A program made the position numbers and the translations under genes. From positions 1 to 23,123 of the IMG/VR virus record IMGVR_UViG_3300031772_000299: 23,123 nucleotides of DNA. The stretch is one strand, 5' to 3'. Below, piece after piece: positions 7,984 to 16,101 of the stretch (position 1 is the first letter of the stretch; each line of letters opens with the position of its first letter). Under the pieces are notes generated by a model that did no database searches, was not told where the DNA came from, and worked only from the letters and a program-made list of their open reading frames with translations. This DNA is from a virus.

Positions 7984-8982
7984 ATGATCCCGAATCGCAC
8001 GCTTCTTGAAAAGGCCGACCTCGCAGTAGGTGATTTAGTGACCGATGGTGGCTATTTGCTACCCGCCCAGGCAGTCCGGTTCCTTCGGGTTCTGATTGAT
8101 GAGCCTACCCTCATCAAGCAAGCTCGAGTCGTCCCAATGCGGGCTCCAAAGCAAATGATCGAAAAGATCCGCTTCGGAAGCCGTATCCTCCGCCCAGGCA
8201 CCTCCGGTTCTGCTCTGTCCGGCGGCGATCGTGTTAAGCCGGATCTCGGTTCGGTGGAGCTCGACGCCGAGTTGTTCAAGGCTGAAGTCCGGTTGAACGA
8301 CGAGACTCTCGAAGACTCGATCGAACGTGGCGACCTTAAGGAAACAATCCTTGAGCTGATGGCGCAAAGGGTTGCTCTCGATATGGAAGAAGTGATCGTC
8401 CGAGGCGATACCGCTTCCGGTGATTCGTTCCTTGCGACCTTCGACGGTTTGCTAAAGCAAGCTGACGCGAACGTGGTCGACCATTCGACTGATCCTATCG
8501 ACACAAAGACCACCAAGGGCCTGTTCTACAAGCTCTTGAAGGTGATGCCGACCGAGTTCAAGCGCGACAAGCGTTCCTTGATCCACTATGTCAGCACAAA
8601 CATGGAAATCGACTACCGCGAGACTCTGTCTCAGCGTGCGACAGCTATGGGTGACAAGTACGTCTCGGATGACGCTCCTGCCACCACAGCAGGCGTGCCC
8701 ATTCAGGATTTGCCAACAATGCCAGACGGACAGGCGCTGTTGACCAACCCCCTGAATATCAACGTAGGCGTATGGCGGAAGATCAAGGTCGAGACAGACA
8801 AAGACGTGTCTGCGGGCCAGTTCATCACCGTATTGACTGTTCGTTTCCATTCTCGATTTAGCGTGAAGGAAGCGGTCGTCAAGGCTACCGGAGTTACAGT
8901 TCCAGTTGCATCCAATACCAGCGTCGGCCTCTCGGCGGGTGGACTTGGTGGACGCATTGGTCCTTTCACTTTCACAGTTTAA
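7984..8982 (+). CDS. Major capsid protein, HK97 fold
   Basis: A 332-residue capsid subunit with AAAGGAG at 7969-7975, eight bases before the ATG, consistent with high expression. It begins directly in the mature-type segment (TDGGYLLPAQAVRFLRVLID) and has no long N-terminal delta domain, which fits the presence of a separate scaffold gene. Later features typical of HK97-fold capsids include a long spine helix (LKETILELMAQRVALDMEEV, about 119-138). They also include a P-domain with the TMPDGQALLTNPLNINVGVW stretch, and a late strand, QFITVLTVRFHSRFSVKEAV, near the end. The length matches the smaller HK97-like capsids. It stands about 65 bases after the scaffold gene and is followed by a GC-rich hairpin. 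Codon use looks more GC-rich than in the genes after it. Confidence 0.9.
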   Translation: MIPNRTLLEKADLAVGDLVTDGGYLLPAQAVRFLRVLIDEPTLIKQARVVPMRAPKQMIEKIRFGSRILRPGTSGSALSGGDRVKPDLGSVELDAELFKAEVRLNDETLEDSIERGDLKETILELMAQRVALDMEEVIVRGDTASGDSFLATFDGLLKQADANVVDHSTDPIDTKTTKGLFYKLLKVMPTEFKRDKRSLIHYVSTNMEIDYRETLSQRATAMGDKYVSDDAPATTAGVPIQDLPTMPDGQALLTNPLNINVGVWRKIKVETDKDVSAGQFITVLTVRFHSRFSVKEAVVKATGVTVPVASNTSVGLSAGGLGGRIGPFTFTV

Positions 8983-9002
8983 TTCTAGTTCCAAAACGAA
9001 AA

Positions 9003-9028
9003 GGCCCCCGATCGTATGGTCGGGGGTC
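9003..9028 (+). terminator. Hairpin after capsid gene, terminator-like
   Basis: An 11-pair stem (9003-9013 with 9018-9028; two G-T pairs) closes a GTAT loop and contains a run of five C-G pairs. It lies 20 bases after the capsid stop. The tail ATTTCGAG is only partly T-rich, so it may be a leaky terminator or an mRNA-stabilising hairpin that separates the highly expressed head genes from the accessory genes. Confidence 0.65.
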
Positions 9029-9081
9029 ATTTCGAGTTATTGTATCTTGGCGATAGTTGGACGTAGAAAACGGAGAAGAAT

Positions 9082-9762
9082 ATGAGCGTTGTAGAAGAAT
9101 TAGTAAGTCAGGGTTTTGATGTTAAGAATACAAAGATTCTTGCTGCCTCGCCCAGACGAGTAGAGAACTATTACGCACTGGGATTGCGCTTCGTCCTAAA
9201 GAAGGATGAAAAAGGTCGGCCAAGTCAGCATGGGTGGACCGCAGTCACGATGAAACAAGCCCACAGGCTCAAAGATTTGATCGACCCAGTTACCAACGAG
9301 TCCTATTTGATGTTCGCCTACGTCCCCCTGCCTGCTGATTTGCTAAAGAAAAAGCAAGAGCGGCTAGTCGATAGAGTGGATGTGGCATTCCTTACAGGCC
9401 TCCCTGCAGGCGCAGAGGAAGTCGAGTTCAACGAAACATTAGCTAAAAAATCAACAAGAGAACAAGATAGCTTCGTAAAGATCGAAATGGAGCAACAATC
9501 TAAGGGCTTCCACGAAGAATCTGACGACTCCGCAATCATGGATAAGGACGACTTCATCGAGGTAGAGAAGTCGGGAAGAGTCGTAGAAGAGAGGACACAG
9601 TCAGACGTCGAGCAAGACGGTATGACAACAGCCACTGCAATCGAACGCAAGGAATTGCAATTTAAGACCGTTGCAGAGCTGAAGATTATGATCAAGGATA
9701 TGGGTATGGAAATACCAAAAAGGGTAAACAAGGACGAATTGATTGAGATGATCGTCGGCTGA
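9082..9762 (+). CDS. Unknown virion-region protein with C-terminal SAP/HeH-like motif
   Basis: A 226-residue protein, with CGGAG at 9071-9075 before the ATG. Residues 1-100 are mixed and start with a helical segment (SVVEELVSQGFDVKNTKIL). Residues 100-190 are strongly acidic and probably disordered. The last 35 residues (FKTVAELKIMIKDMGMEIPK, then RVNKDELIEMI) follow the helix-extended-helix pattern of SAP/HeH/LEM-type domains, which often bind nucleic acid. It sits just after the capsid hairpin and before other accessory virion genes. In many phages a small HeH-bearing protein lies near the head-tail connector genes, so it may be a structural or DNA-contacting head protein. No family could be assigned to the first 190 residues. 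Confidence 0.7.
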   Translation: MSVVEELVSQGFDVKNTKILAASPRRVENYYALGLRFVLKKDEKGRPSQHGWTAVTMKQAHRLKDLIDPVTNESYLMFAYVPLPADLLKKKQERLVDRVDVAFLTGLPAGAEEVEFNETLAKKSTREQDSFVKIEMEQQSKGFHEESDDSAIMDKDDFIEVEKSGRVVEERTQSDVEQDGMTTATAIERKELQFKTVAELKIMIKDMGMEIPKRVNKDELIEMIVG

Positions 9763-9788
9763 ATCTAATTGGGGTAAAGGATTGAAAA

Positions 9789-10292
9789 GTGTTTGTTAGA
9801 TTCTTTTATCGAAATAGGGTTGGCAAGGACACGAAACTGATTTCGTGGTCGAATGATTTTACAAAGGAAGCTGAGAATGGGTTTCAGCTATACGCGGATA
9901 TCAATGTTGTAAATAGCGACTACCAACATGCAAATTCAAACGGTGTATTTTTACACAAGGTAGTAGGTGGGGCATTGGTTCTTCGTGACATTGCAGATCT
10001 TGCGAAGGATAAAGCAAATGTTGCAGGAATAATTCAGCAAGCAAGTGATGCAGTTGATCAGTATTTAGATGGCAAAGAAAAGGCGACGTGGCTGATGTTT
10101 GGTGCGTCGAAGACGTTCGAATACCTCCAGGCCGTACAGGCAGCGGCTGGAATTGCTGACAACCAATTGAGCGTCCAGGGACAGACAGCAAAAGCAACGC
10201 TAGAAGGCATTAGAGTAGGTTTGACTAGCCCTATCGAGGTAATCATTATTCAGAGAGATGCTGACATAGCATTGTTAGATCAGGAGGATTAA
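9789..10292 (+). CDS. Unknown protein, accessory head region
   Basis: A 167-residue protein that I do not recognise. The start is a GTG at 9789, two codons after an in-frame stop at 9783, so no upstream start exists. AAAGG at 9776-9780 is its ribosome site. It has a beta-rich N-terminus, a central helical part (LRDIADLAKDKANVAGIIQQ, then a second helix), a segment around WLMFGASKTFEYLQ, and a final strand (PIEVIIIQRDADIALL). No signal peptide or membrane segment is seen. The first 300 bases are clearly AT-richer than the surroundings (about 39% GC by count, against about 58% in the 60 bases that follow), which hints at transfer or a mosaic join. It overlaps the next gene by one base (TAATG). 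Confidence 0.6.
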   Translation: MFVRFFYRNRVGKDTKLISWSNDFTKEAENGFQLYADINVVNSDYQHANSNGVFLHKVVGGALVLRDIADLAKDKANVAGIIQQASDAVDQYLDGKEKATWLMFGASKTFEYLQAVQAAAGIADNQLSVQGQTAKATLEGIRVGLTSPIEVIIIQRDADIALLDQED

Positions 10293-10762
10293 TGGGAGTC
10301 ACAGCAGGACCAGCAAGACCAGTTGCTATCAGGCACGAAACGAAAACAGACGCTGCCCAGTCCACTGGCGCGACCAACGGAACTTTTATAGATATTTCGT
10401 TTCCGACCAATTCTTTTCTTGAGGGCTCTGAATACATAGAAAAGCCAAACAGTACCGATTTCAGGTTAGTTTTCGCTGGCATTTACCGCGCGTCATTTTC
10501 AGTGACTACAGATCCTGCTGCCAACGATACCGGATGGGAGGCTAGGGCTGTACTTGATGGGGTGGCAATCTCGCATTCAAGAATTCAAGGCTCAGGGAGA
10601 GCAATTACTGCTGAAAACAATACTATTGAGAAATCATTTACGTTTAGAACAACGACTGCGAATCAGATCGTTAAGTTTCAGGCAGCTCCGACAGAGGCTA
10701 CTGCGACTGACGTTGTGCCAACTTACACAAGCGCAGAAATAGAGTTGATTAGCCTGACATAA
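10292..10762 (+). CDS. Probable capsid decoration protein, jelly-roll-like
   Basis: A 156-residue protein translated from an ATG that shares one base with the previous stop; AGGAG lies just before it. It is almost entirely beta-strand by pattern: FRLVFAGIYRASFSVTT, WEARAVLDGVAISHSRIQG, KSFTFRTTTANQIVKFQ, and a final SAEIELISLT. The alternation of strands with a GxYxxxFxVxT motif and closing IELISL resembles C1q/TNF-like beta-sandwich domains that phages use as head decorations or fibre tips. The start has no signal peptide. Position between capsid and fibre genes supports a virion surface role. The fold is an inference from pattern, not a recognised family match. Confidence 0.6.
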   Translation: MGVTAGPARPVAIRHETKTDAAQSTGATNGTFIDISFPTNSFLEGSEYIEKPNSTDFRLVFAGIYRASFSVTTDPAANDTGWEARAVLDGVAISHSRIQGSGRAITAENNTIEKSFTFRTTTANQIVKFQAAPTEATATDVVPTYTSAEIELISLT

Positions 10763-10772
10763 GGGGACTTAA

Positions 10773-13700
10773 GTGGGAAGATTAGCAGAGGTAAATCAGA
10801 CTTTAGCTATCGGCTTAAAGCTGTTCGATGGAGCTACTAATCAATTCCCTAGAGTCAGGGTGTACAACAGTGCTGGAACGGAGCAGACAGCAGCTCCTTT
10901 CAGCAGTCCTATTGCGCTGACACACAGGGCAGTTGGATTTTATAGCGCAACCGTGACGCCTACTGCTGAAGGCGAGTTTTTCATAGTCTATCAGGTGTAC
11001 TCCGACGCTGGGTTCACGACGCTAAATAAGAAGTACGAAGAGGTGATTGACGTTGCTGCTATCAGGTCTGTAGACCAGGATTTGAGTACCCTGCTTACCA
11101 GAGTAGGCACGCCAGTAGGAACAGTATCCAGCGATATCGCAGGTATACAGACAAAGCTCGGTACACCAGCAGGGGCTAGCGTTTCGGTGGATATTCTGTC
11201 TAATTTCACAAGACTTGGCGCACCAGTCGGTGCTTCCATCTCCGCAGACCTTGCGGCTGTAAAAGCGGATACCGGATCAATCAAGACGACGGTCGATACG
11301 AACCTGAATGCGACCGTTAGTTCTAGGCTCGCAACAGCCTCCTATACTGCACCCGATAACGCCACTATAGGCACTATCAACACGAAGATCGGCACGCCTT
11401 TAGGCACCGTATCGACCGATATCGCAGGCGTTCAAACCAAGCTCGGCACTCCAGCCGGGGCTAGTGTTTCGGTAGACGTTGCTGCAGTCAAGGCGGATAC
11501 TGGATCTATCAAGACGACGGTTGATACGAACCTGAACGCGACCGTTAGTTCTAGGCTCCCAACTTCCGGATACACAGCACCCGACAACGCCACCATTGGG
11601 ACAATCAACACGAAGATTGGCACACCAGCCGGTGCCAGCGTTTCGGCAGACGTTGCTGCAGTGAAGGTCGATACGGCAGCGATTCTTGTCGATACAGGAA
11701 CTAGCGGCGTTGTAGTTGCTACAGCCGACCAGGACGCAATAGTGGATAAGGTTTGGGATGAGCTAGCAGGCTCCCATGTCGCGGTCGGATCATTAGGGGC
11801 TAACCTCGACGCAAAGGTATCGACTAGAGCGACTCAGACCAGTGTTGACGCGATTCAAAACAATACAAATTTCGTTGGGGTGGTCCAGAGTCCACTGATC
11901 AAGCCCGCGTCTGGGAGTGTGAACTACAAGTTCTACGGACGCCTGTTCGATTCTGCTGGAAGCCCAGAAGATCCAGATACGAATTTAATGAACATTCGAA
12001 TCGAGACAGTAGGTGGTTCGGTCGTCGTTGCTACAGCAGCTATGACGAGAACGGGGGTAGGGCAATACGAGTATTTGTATTCAGTATTGGCAGCGGACGC
12101 AGAACGTCCTCTCGTAGTGTTCATGGAGTACGCAGAATCTGCGATAGCATTCCAGCATATTAGAACCACAGAGGTTCAGGAATTCGAGACGACTCTGGAC
12201 GCTATCAAGTTGGACACGACAGCGATCAAAGCTAAGACCGACCAGCTCGCATTCACTGCGACTCGAGTAAATTCAGTGATTTCCACTACCCAGGAAGACG
12301 ATATCGTAGATAAGGTCTGGGACGAGCTTCAGGCGGATCACGTCGACGTTGGCTCGCTTGGAGCGAGACTCGACGCAACCGTTTCCAGTAGAGAGTCTGA
12401 CGTCGCAGCAGGGGCGAGGAATACTGCCACTCTTACAGCTATAGGAGGCGTTGGGACCACCGCTAGCGTCATAAACGCAAAGATAGGCGTTCCTGTCGTC
12501 AGCGTTTCCGCCGACATTGCCGCAGTCAAAGCGGTAGTTGATGGAATTAGCATGGGCACGACCCCTCAAGTCATTGCAAACGCGGTTTGGGACGAACTTG
12601 CTTCAGCCCACACTGTTTTAGGCAGCTTCGGAAGGGGGCTAGCCATTCTCTTTGGTGACGCTTCCACGTTGAACGCAGTCGATATCGCTATAGAGGTCTG
12701 GAATTCGGCGGTTGCGTCATTTGGAGCAGGCGGCACCTTTGGGGAGAGAATTACCAACATCAAGAATCGCCTCGATATCGTGGACGGCAAAACGGATCTT
12801 TTGCTTAACGAAAGGCTCCCACTGGCTCGGGCAGAGAGGATCGACCATCTCGACGCCAATATCTCAAGCCTCGAGACGGAGGCCTCAGCTAGCAGCCGAG
12901 CGGCAACCGATCAAGCTGAGCACGATATTACGCAGGCCGCACTCGATGCAGTGCTCCTAGTAATCGGCACACCGTTCCCAGAATTGAGTCAGATCATAGC
13001 TTTGCTTGAGAACGTAACTTACGGATTGGCAAACCTTCGGATCCAGCTAGACGGGAAAGCATCCCTGGCTGGTCAGGTAGGGCAAACCGCACAGCTTACA
13101 AGTATCCAGGACGCCCTCGCCAACGCAACGACAGGGTTGGCCGCCCTCCTAGCCGCAATCGTCAATCAGACTGCTCCATTGACCGACGTTACGTTTGGTT
13201 TGGCAGCTATCAAGTCAGAGCTGAATCTGAAGTCGACGACAGCCCAGGTAGGGACCATCCCGACTTCGTCTCAAATTCGAGACGCCGTGTGGAACCAAGC
13301 GACAGCAGCATTGACCATTATTGGGTCGATCGGGAAACTGATTGCCGACAACCTGAACGATACTATCAGCTCTCGGTCTAGTTCCGCCCAAGCAGTAGCA
13401 ATTGCGGCGCAGTTAACTAGCGTCCTAACAAGGCTCGACAACGCCACCTACGGCCTAGCAGCCTTGCAGGTTGAACACGACAACACCCAGGCATCATTGG
13501 GTGTCGTAGATCTTGCAGTTGCGAACGTAGACACAGATTTAGCCACCGCTAGGGCAGATATTTTGGCAGCGATTTCGGCTCTAGTTAATGGTACGCCAAC
13601 GATCATCGCAGCATTGGATGTCATCAAAGGAGGTGGCTTCGTCGCAGGGGACGATCTGCATTCCATTCGTCTTGCAATAGGAACGGGCTCCGCAACTCTT

Positions 13701-14522
13701 GCCAAGCAGGACGACATTCTCGCAGAGTTGGCTGATATCAAAGGCGGGGGGTTCAACGTCCTCACAGATTCACTTGAAAAAATCCGAGACGAGTCGACAG
13801 TCATTGAGGCCCAGTTAGCTCAGGCCCGACTTAGCATAGAAACGAAAGTCGACGTTGTTGATGATAAGGTCGACGCCGTGGACTCGAAAGCTACTGGAAT
13901 TGATAATAAGCTGACGAACATCACCTACGGCTTGCCAGCAATAAAATCAGCAGTCGATTCAGGCTTTTCTTCGAATAGCATGGGGATAGCAATCATTTCT
14001 GGTCAGGTGTCAGCGGTGAACGGGCTGATTGTAAGCCTTAGCGCCCAGCTCTCGCTTGCAGAGGCGGGTATCCTTTCAGAAATCCAATCCCAGGACACAG
14101 CAGCTATCCAGGTAACTGTTAATGGAATAGTCAGTCTCTTGCAAAACGCAACGTATGGACTTTCTGCTATCAGGACAGCTCTGGATTCGTTCAGGACAGC
14201 CGAACAGATCGACGATGCTTCCAAGGATACTCTGCTCAATTCAATCGTCTCCAGTATCAGTACAGTGGTCCTGGCATTGGACGCCATTAAAGGCGTAGGT
14301 TTCAGTGCAGGAGATTCACTAGCACAGGCTTCGATTAAGTTAGCTAGCATTTTGGCGGAGTTTCCGTTGCTTGCGACGAGCGTCCAAGGGGCCGCGATCA
14401 TTTTGCGGCTTCATGAGCTAGCCGATGGGAATACAGGTTCGTTCGATCCGGATACTGACTCTCTCGCTGCTATCGGAGAGAAGCAGGGCTTTATCGAGGG
14501 TTTTGAAGCCGGGGGGGCTTAA
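10773..14522 (+). CDS. Giant modular repeat protein, probable virion fibre
   Basis: A 1249-residue protein starting at a GTG (10773) with AAGGGG at 10761-10766. Residues 1-95 form a beta domain. Residues about 121-291 carry repeats of the type LGTPAGASVSVDIA in a strict 19-residue register. Residues 378-465 form a second beta domain. Five VWDE-type repeats follow one pattern (e.g. VDKVWDELAGSHVAVGSLG at 324, again at 512, 602, 639, 836). Six repeats of the type LDNATYGLAAL lie at 744, 782, 803, 888, 1047 and 1123, and three IKGGGF motifs lie at 951, 989 and 1172. The whole is rich in Ala, Ile, Val, Asp and Thr with few Cys. Such Ala/Val-rich register repeats suggest a long trimeric rod or coiled fibre. 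It lies between capsid and connector, so a head or neck fibre is more likely than a distal tail fibre. It is not the tape measure, which is at 21339. Confidence 0.7.
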   Translation: MGRLAEVNQTLAIGLKLFDGATNQFPRVRVYNSAGTEQTAAPFSSPIALTHRAVGFYSATVTPTAEGEFFIVYQVYSDAGFTTLNKKYEEVIDVAAIRSVDQDLSTLLTRVGTPVGTVSSDIAGIQTKLGTPAGASVSVDILSNFTRLGAPVGASISADLAAVKADTGSIKTTVDTNLNATVSSRLATASYTAPDNATIGTINTKIGTPLGTVSTDIAGVQTKLGTPAGASVSVDVAAVKADTGSIKTTVDTNLNATVSSRLPTSGYTAPDNATIGTINTKIGTPAGASVSADVAAVKVDTAAILVDTGTSGVVVATADQDAIVDKVWDELAGSHVAVGSLGANLDAKVSTRATQTSVDAIQNNTNFVGVVQSPLIKPASGSVNYKFYGRLFDSAGSPEDPDTNLMNIRIETVGGSVVVATAAMTRTGVGQYEYLYSVLAADAERPLVVFMEYAESAIAFQHIRTTEVQEFETTLDAIKLDTTAIKAKTDQLAFTATRVNSVISTTQEDDIVDKVWDELQADHVDVGSLGARLDATVSSRESDVAAGARNTATLTAIGGVGTTASVINAKIGVPVVSVSADIAAVKAVVDGISMGTTPQVIANAVWDELASAHTVLGSFGRGLAILFGDASTLNAVDIAIEVWNSAVASFGAGGTFGERITNIKNRLDIVDGKTDLLLNERLPLARAERIDHLDANISSLETEASASSRAATDQAEHDITQAALDAVLLVIGTPFPELSQIIALLENVTYGLANLRIQLDGKASLAGQVGQTAQLTSIQDALANATTGLAALLAAIVNQTAPLTDVTFGLAAIKSELNLKSTTAQVGTIPTSSQIRDAVWNQATAALTIIGSIGKLIADNLNDTISSRSSSAQAVAIAAQLTSVLTRLDNATYGLAALQVEHDNTQASLGVVDLAVANVDTDLATARADILAAISALVNGTPTIIAALDVIKGGGFVAGDDLHSIRLAIGTGSATLAKQDDILAELADIKGGGFNVLTDSLEKIRDESTVIEAQLAQARLSIETKVDVVDDKVDAVDSKATGIDNKLTNITYGLPAIKSAVDSGFSSNSMGIAIISGQVSAVNGLIVSLSAQLSLAEAGILSEIQSQDTAAIQVTVNGIVSLLQNATYGLSAIRTALDSFRTAEQIDDASKDTLLNSIVSSISTVVLALDAIKGVGFSAGDSLAQASIKLASILAEFPLLATSVQGAAIILRLHELADGNTGSFDPDTDSLAAIGEKQGFIEGFEAGGA
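11259..11624 (+). repeat. Direct DNA repeat inside the giant protein gene
   Basis: Two copies (11259-11396 and 11487-11624), offset by 228 bases, encode residues 163-208 and 239-284. Within about 50 bases around the shared ACGAACCTGAA the copies differ at only a few positions. The near-identity at synonymous sites shows a recent duplication, or recombination that homogenised the copies, and not merely protein-level constraint. Confidence 0.85.
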
Positions 14523-15634
14523 TGACTGTTTATGATAGAACCAATGCCGTACCGAATCAGACTCTCTGCCTGAGAGCTACTTTTCGGCGTTTTAATCAGC
14601 CCTTCGATCCGTATTCAGTAGGCCCGGTAAGAATCACGAAGAAAGATCCCCGAGACGTGACTTACGTCGAGGGGACGGACCTGTTGGAGACTATTCCGCA
14701 GAATCAGGTGTCGAAAGTTGGGGTTGGGCTGTACCAGTATTTCACCATGCCAAGCACCATAGCCGCTCCTGGAACCTACTACGACGCAGTCACCTTCCTT
14801 TTCGAGGCTGGCGGTGATCCGTTCGTTGTCGTGAATACGTTCGTTGTCACTACGACAGGCGTTCCAAAGATCGGATACATTACAGTCCAAGACCTTCGGG
14901 ATGAGGGTTTGACGGACACCGTGAAATACACGGACGCGATGCTGAATAAGAGGATCGCCTACTGGTCGAGACAGATAGAAAGCTGGCTCGGTCGGTGGTT
15001 CGAACCCCGATCAATGATCATCGACGTGGACGGCCAGGGAAGTTGGGAGTTGCAGTTAGACTTTCCCATAGTCCAGGTCCAGAAGGTCACTCTGCTCGAC
15101 CAAGAGTTCCCAATCACCGAAGTCTATACTTACGAATTGGCCGATCTAGTGGTGTACAATAGGCATATCACCCAAGGCCTAATCCAGCCCGACGACAGAG
15201 AAGATCCCAGGATCGGAAACATTTACTTTCCCAAGGGGCGACTGAACGTCAGGCTGCAGGGTGTTTTTGGCTATACGAATACCGTTGGCGCTACACCAGT
15301 GGAAATCGAAAGAGTGGTGACGTTACTCGTCCTTAGAGACAAGGAGGGGTTGGCCTCTCCGAAACGGAACAGCAGCCTCCTCTCGGGCCTCGCGGGGGTC
15401 GTTTTAGAGGAAAGAACGGACGACCATTCCTACAAGATAGGTGCGCCGACCAGAAGCATGGGAACCCTGTCGTATTACACAGGAGATCCAGAGATAGATC
15501 AGATCCTTATGACCTACAGGAGGCCATTGCACATAGGTAAGAATCTCGGGGCGAATTTCGCAGGCGACGATACCGGTAGCGAACAGGATAGGTTCCGAGC
15601 GGGCTTCGACTTCTACTACGGTAGGAGCCTATAG
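14522..15634 (+). CDS. Head-tail connector (adaptor) with N-terminal beta domain
   Basis: A 370-residue protein sharing a TAATG junction with the giant protein. Residues about 120-370 fit an adaptor of the gp6/gp15 head-tail connector type. The signs are a first helix starting ITVQDLRDEGLTDTVKYTDA, then LNKRIAYWSRQIESWLGRWF, a beta part, and a helix around VEIERVVTLLVLRDKEG. Such adaptors bind beneath the portal ring. Residues 1-115 are an extra beta-rich domain (QTLCLRATFRRFNQPF onward) not usual in connectors. It resembles in layout the N-terminal domain of the neighbouring giant protein. The C-terminal 60 residues are extended and polar. Function is inferred from gene order and secondary structure pattern. 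Confidence 0.7.
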   Translation: MTVYDRTNAVPNQTLCLRATFRRFNQPFDPYSVGPVRITKKDPRDVTYVEGTDLLETIPQNQVSKVGVGLYQYFTMPSTIAAPGTYYDAVTFLFEAGGDPFVVVNTFVVTTTGVPKIGYITVQDLRDEGLTDTVKYTDAMLNKRIAYWSRQIESWLGRWFEPRSMIIDVDGQGSWELQLDFPIVQVQKVTLLDQEFPITEVYTYELADLVVYNRHITQGLIQPDDREDPRIGNIYFPKGRLNVRLQGVFGYTNTVGATPVEIERVVTLLVLRDKEGLASPKRNSSLLSGLAGVVLEERTDDHSYKIGAPTRSMGTLSYYTGDPEIDQILMTYRRPLHIGKNLGANFAGDDTGSEQDRFRAGFDFYYGRSL

Positions 15635-16101
15635 TGGCAAACTTTCTCAGCTCGGGGATCGAACCAAGCCTGATTCACGGGGTAGATATGGAGATTGAAA
15701 GGGTTTCGCTGACCGACACTGTCTTCGATCCCATTTTTAATGAGCCCGTAGGCCAGGGTGGTCCTCAGTATGACGCAAGGGAGACGATCCTAGCTCAGAT
15801 CCACTGGCAACAGTCCGATGAGCTTGTAGCCTCGACAGGCGGCGACGACGCCCAGACCAAGGGCTGGATCACCATGCTTCGCTCCCATGTCGATGAGCTT
15901 CCGAAAGGGGCCTTCAAGAAAGGCGACAGAATCGTAAAGGTAGACGGGAATAGCTACGAAGCTAACCCATTGTATCTAGTTGAGATAAGGCGAGCGGCCC
16001 AGTACCGAACCCAGAAGTTGTGGAAGTTTTTCTTTGTTACCCGACAAGAGACAACGCCCGCAGTTAGAACGGGTGGGATTAGTGGGGGTAATGTTTTATG
16101 A
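15634..16101 (+). CDS. Probable head-closure (stopper) protein
   Basis: A 155-residue protein starting with a GTG (15634) that overlaps the previous stop by one base. It is beta-rich, with a predicted strand series around ETILAQIHWQQSDELV, GDRIVKVDGNSYEANPLYLV and LWKFFFVTRQE. This resembles the small beta-barrel head-closure or stopper proteins (SPP1 gp16-like) that seal the portal after packaging. The position between the adaptor and the tail-completion protein agrees. No motif proves it, and it could be another neck protein. It has no signal peptide. Confidence 0.6.
   Translation: MANFLSSGIEPSLIHGVDMEIERVSLTDTVFDPIFNEPVGQGGPQYDARETILAQIHWQQSDELVASTGGDDAQTKGWITMLRSHVDELPKGAFKKGDRIVKVDGNSYEANPLYLVEIRRAAQYRTQKLWKFFFVTRQETTPAVRTGGISGGNVL

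Noticed and set aside
8052-9030. Minus-strand frames of 154 and 192 codons opposite the capsid gene
   Set aside because: Shadows of a GC-richer coding gene; translations have no family pattern and one crosses the terminator hairpin.
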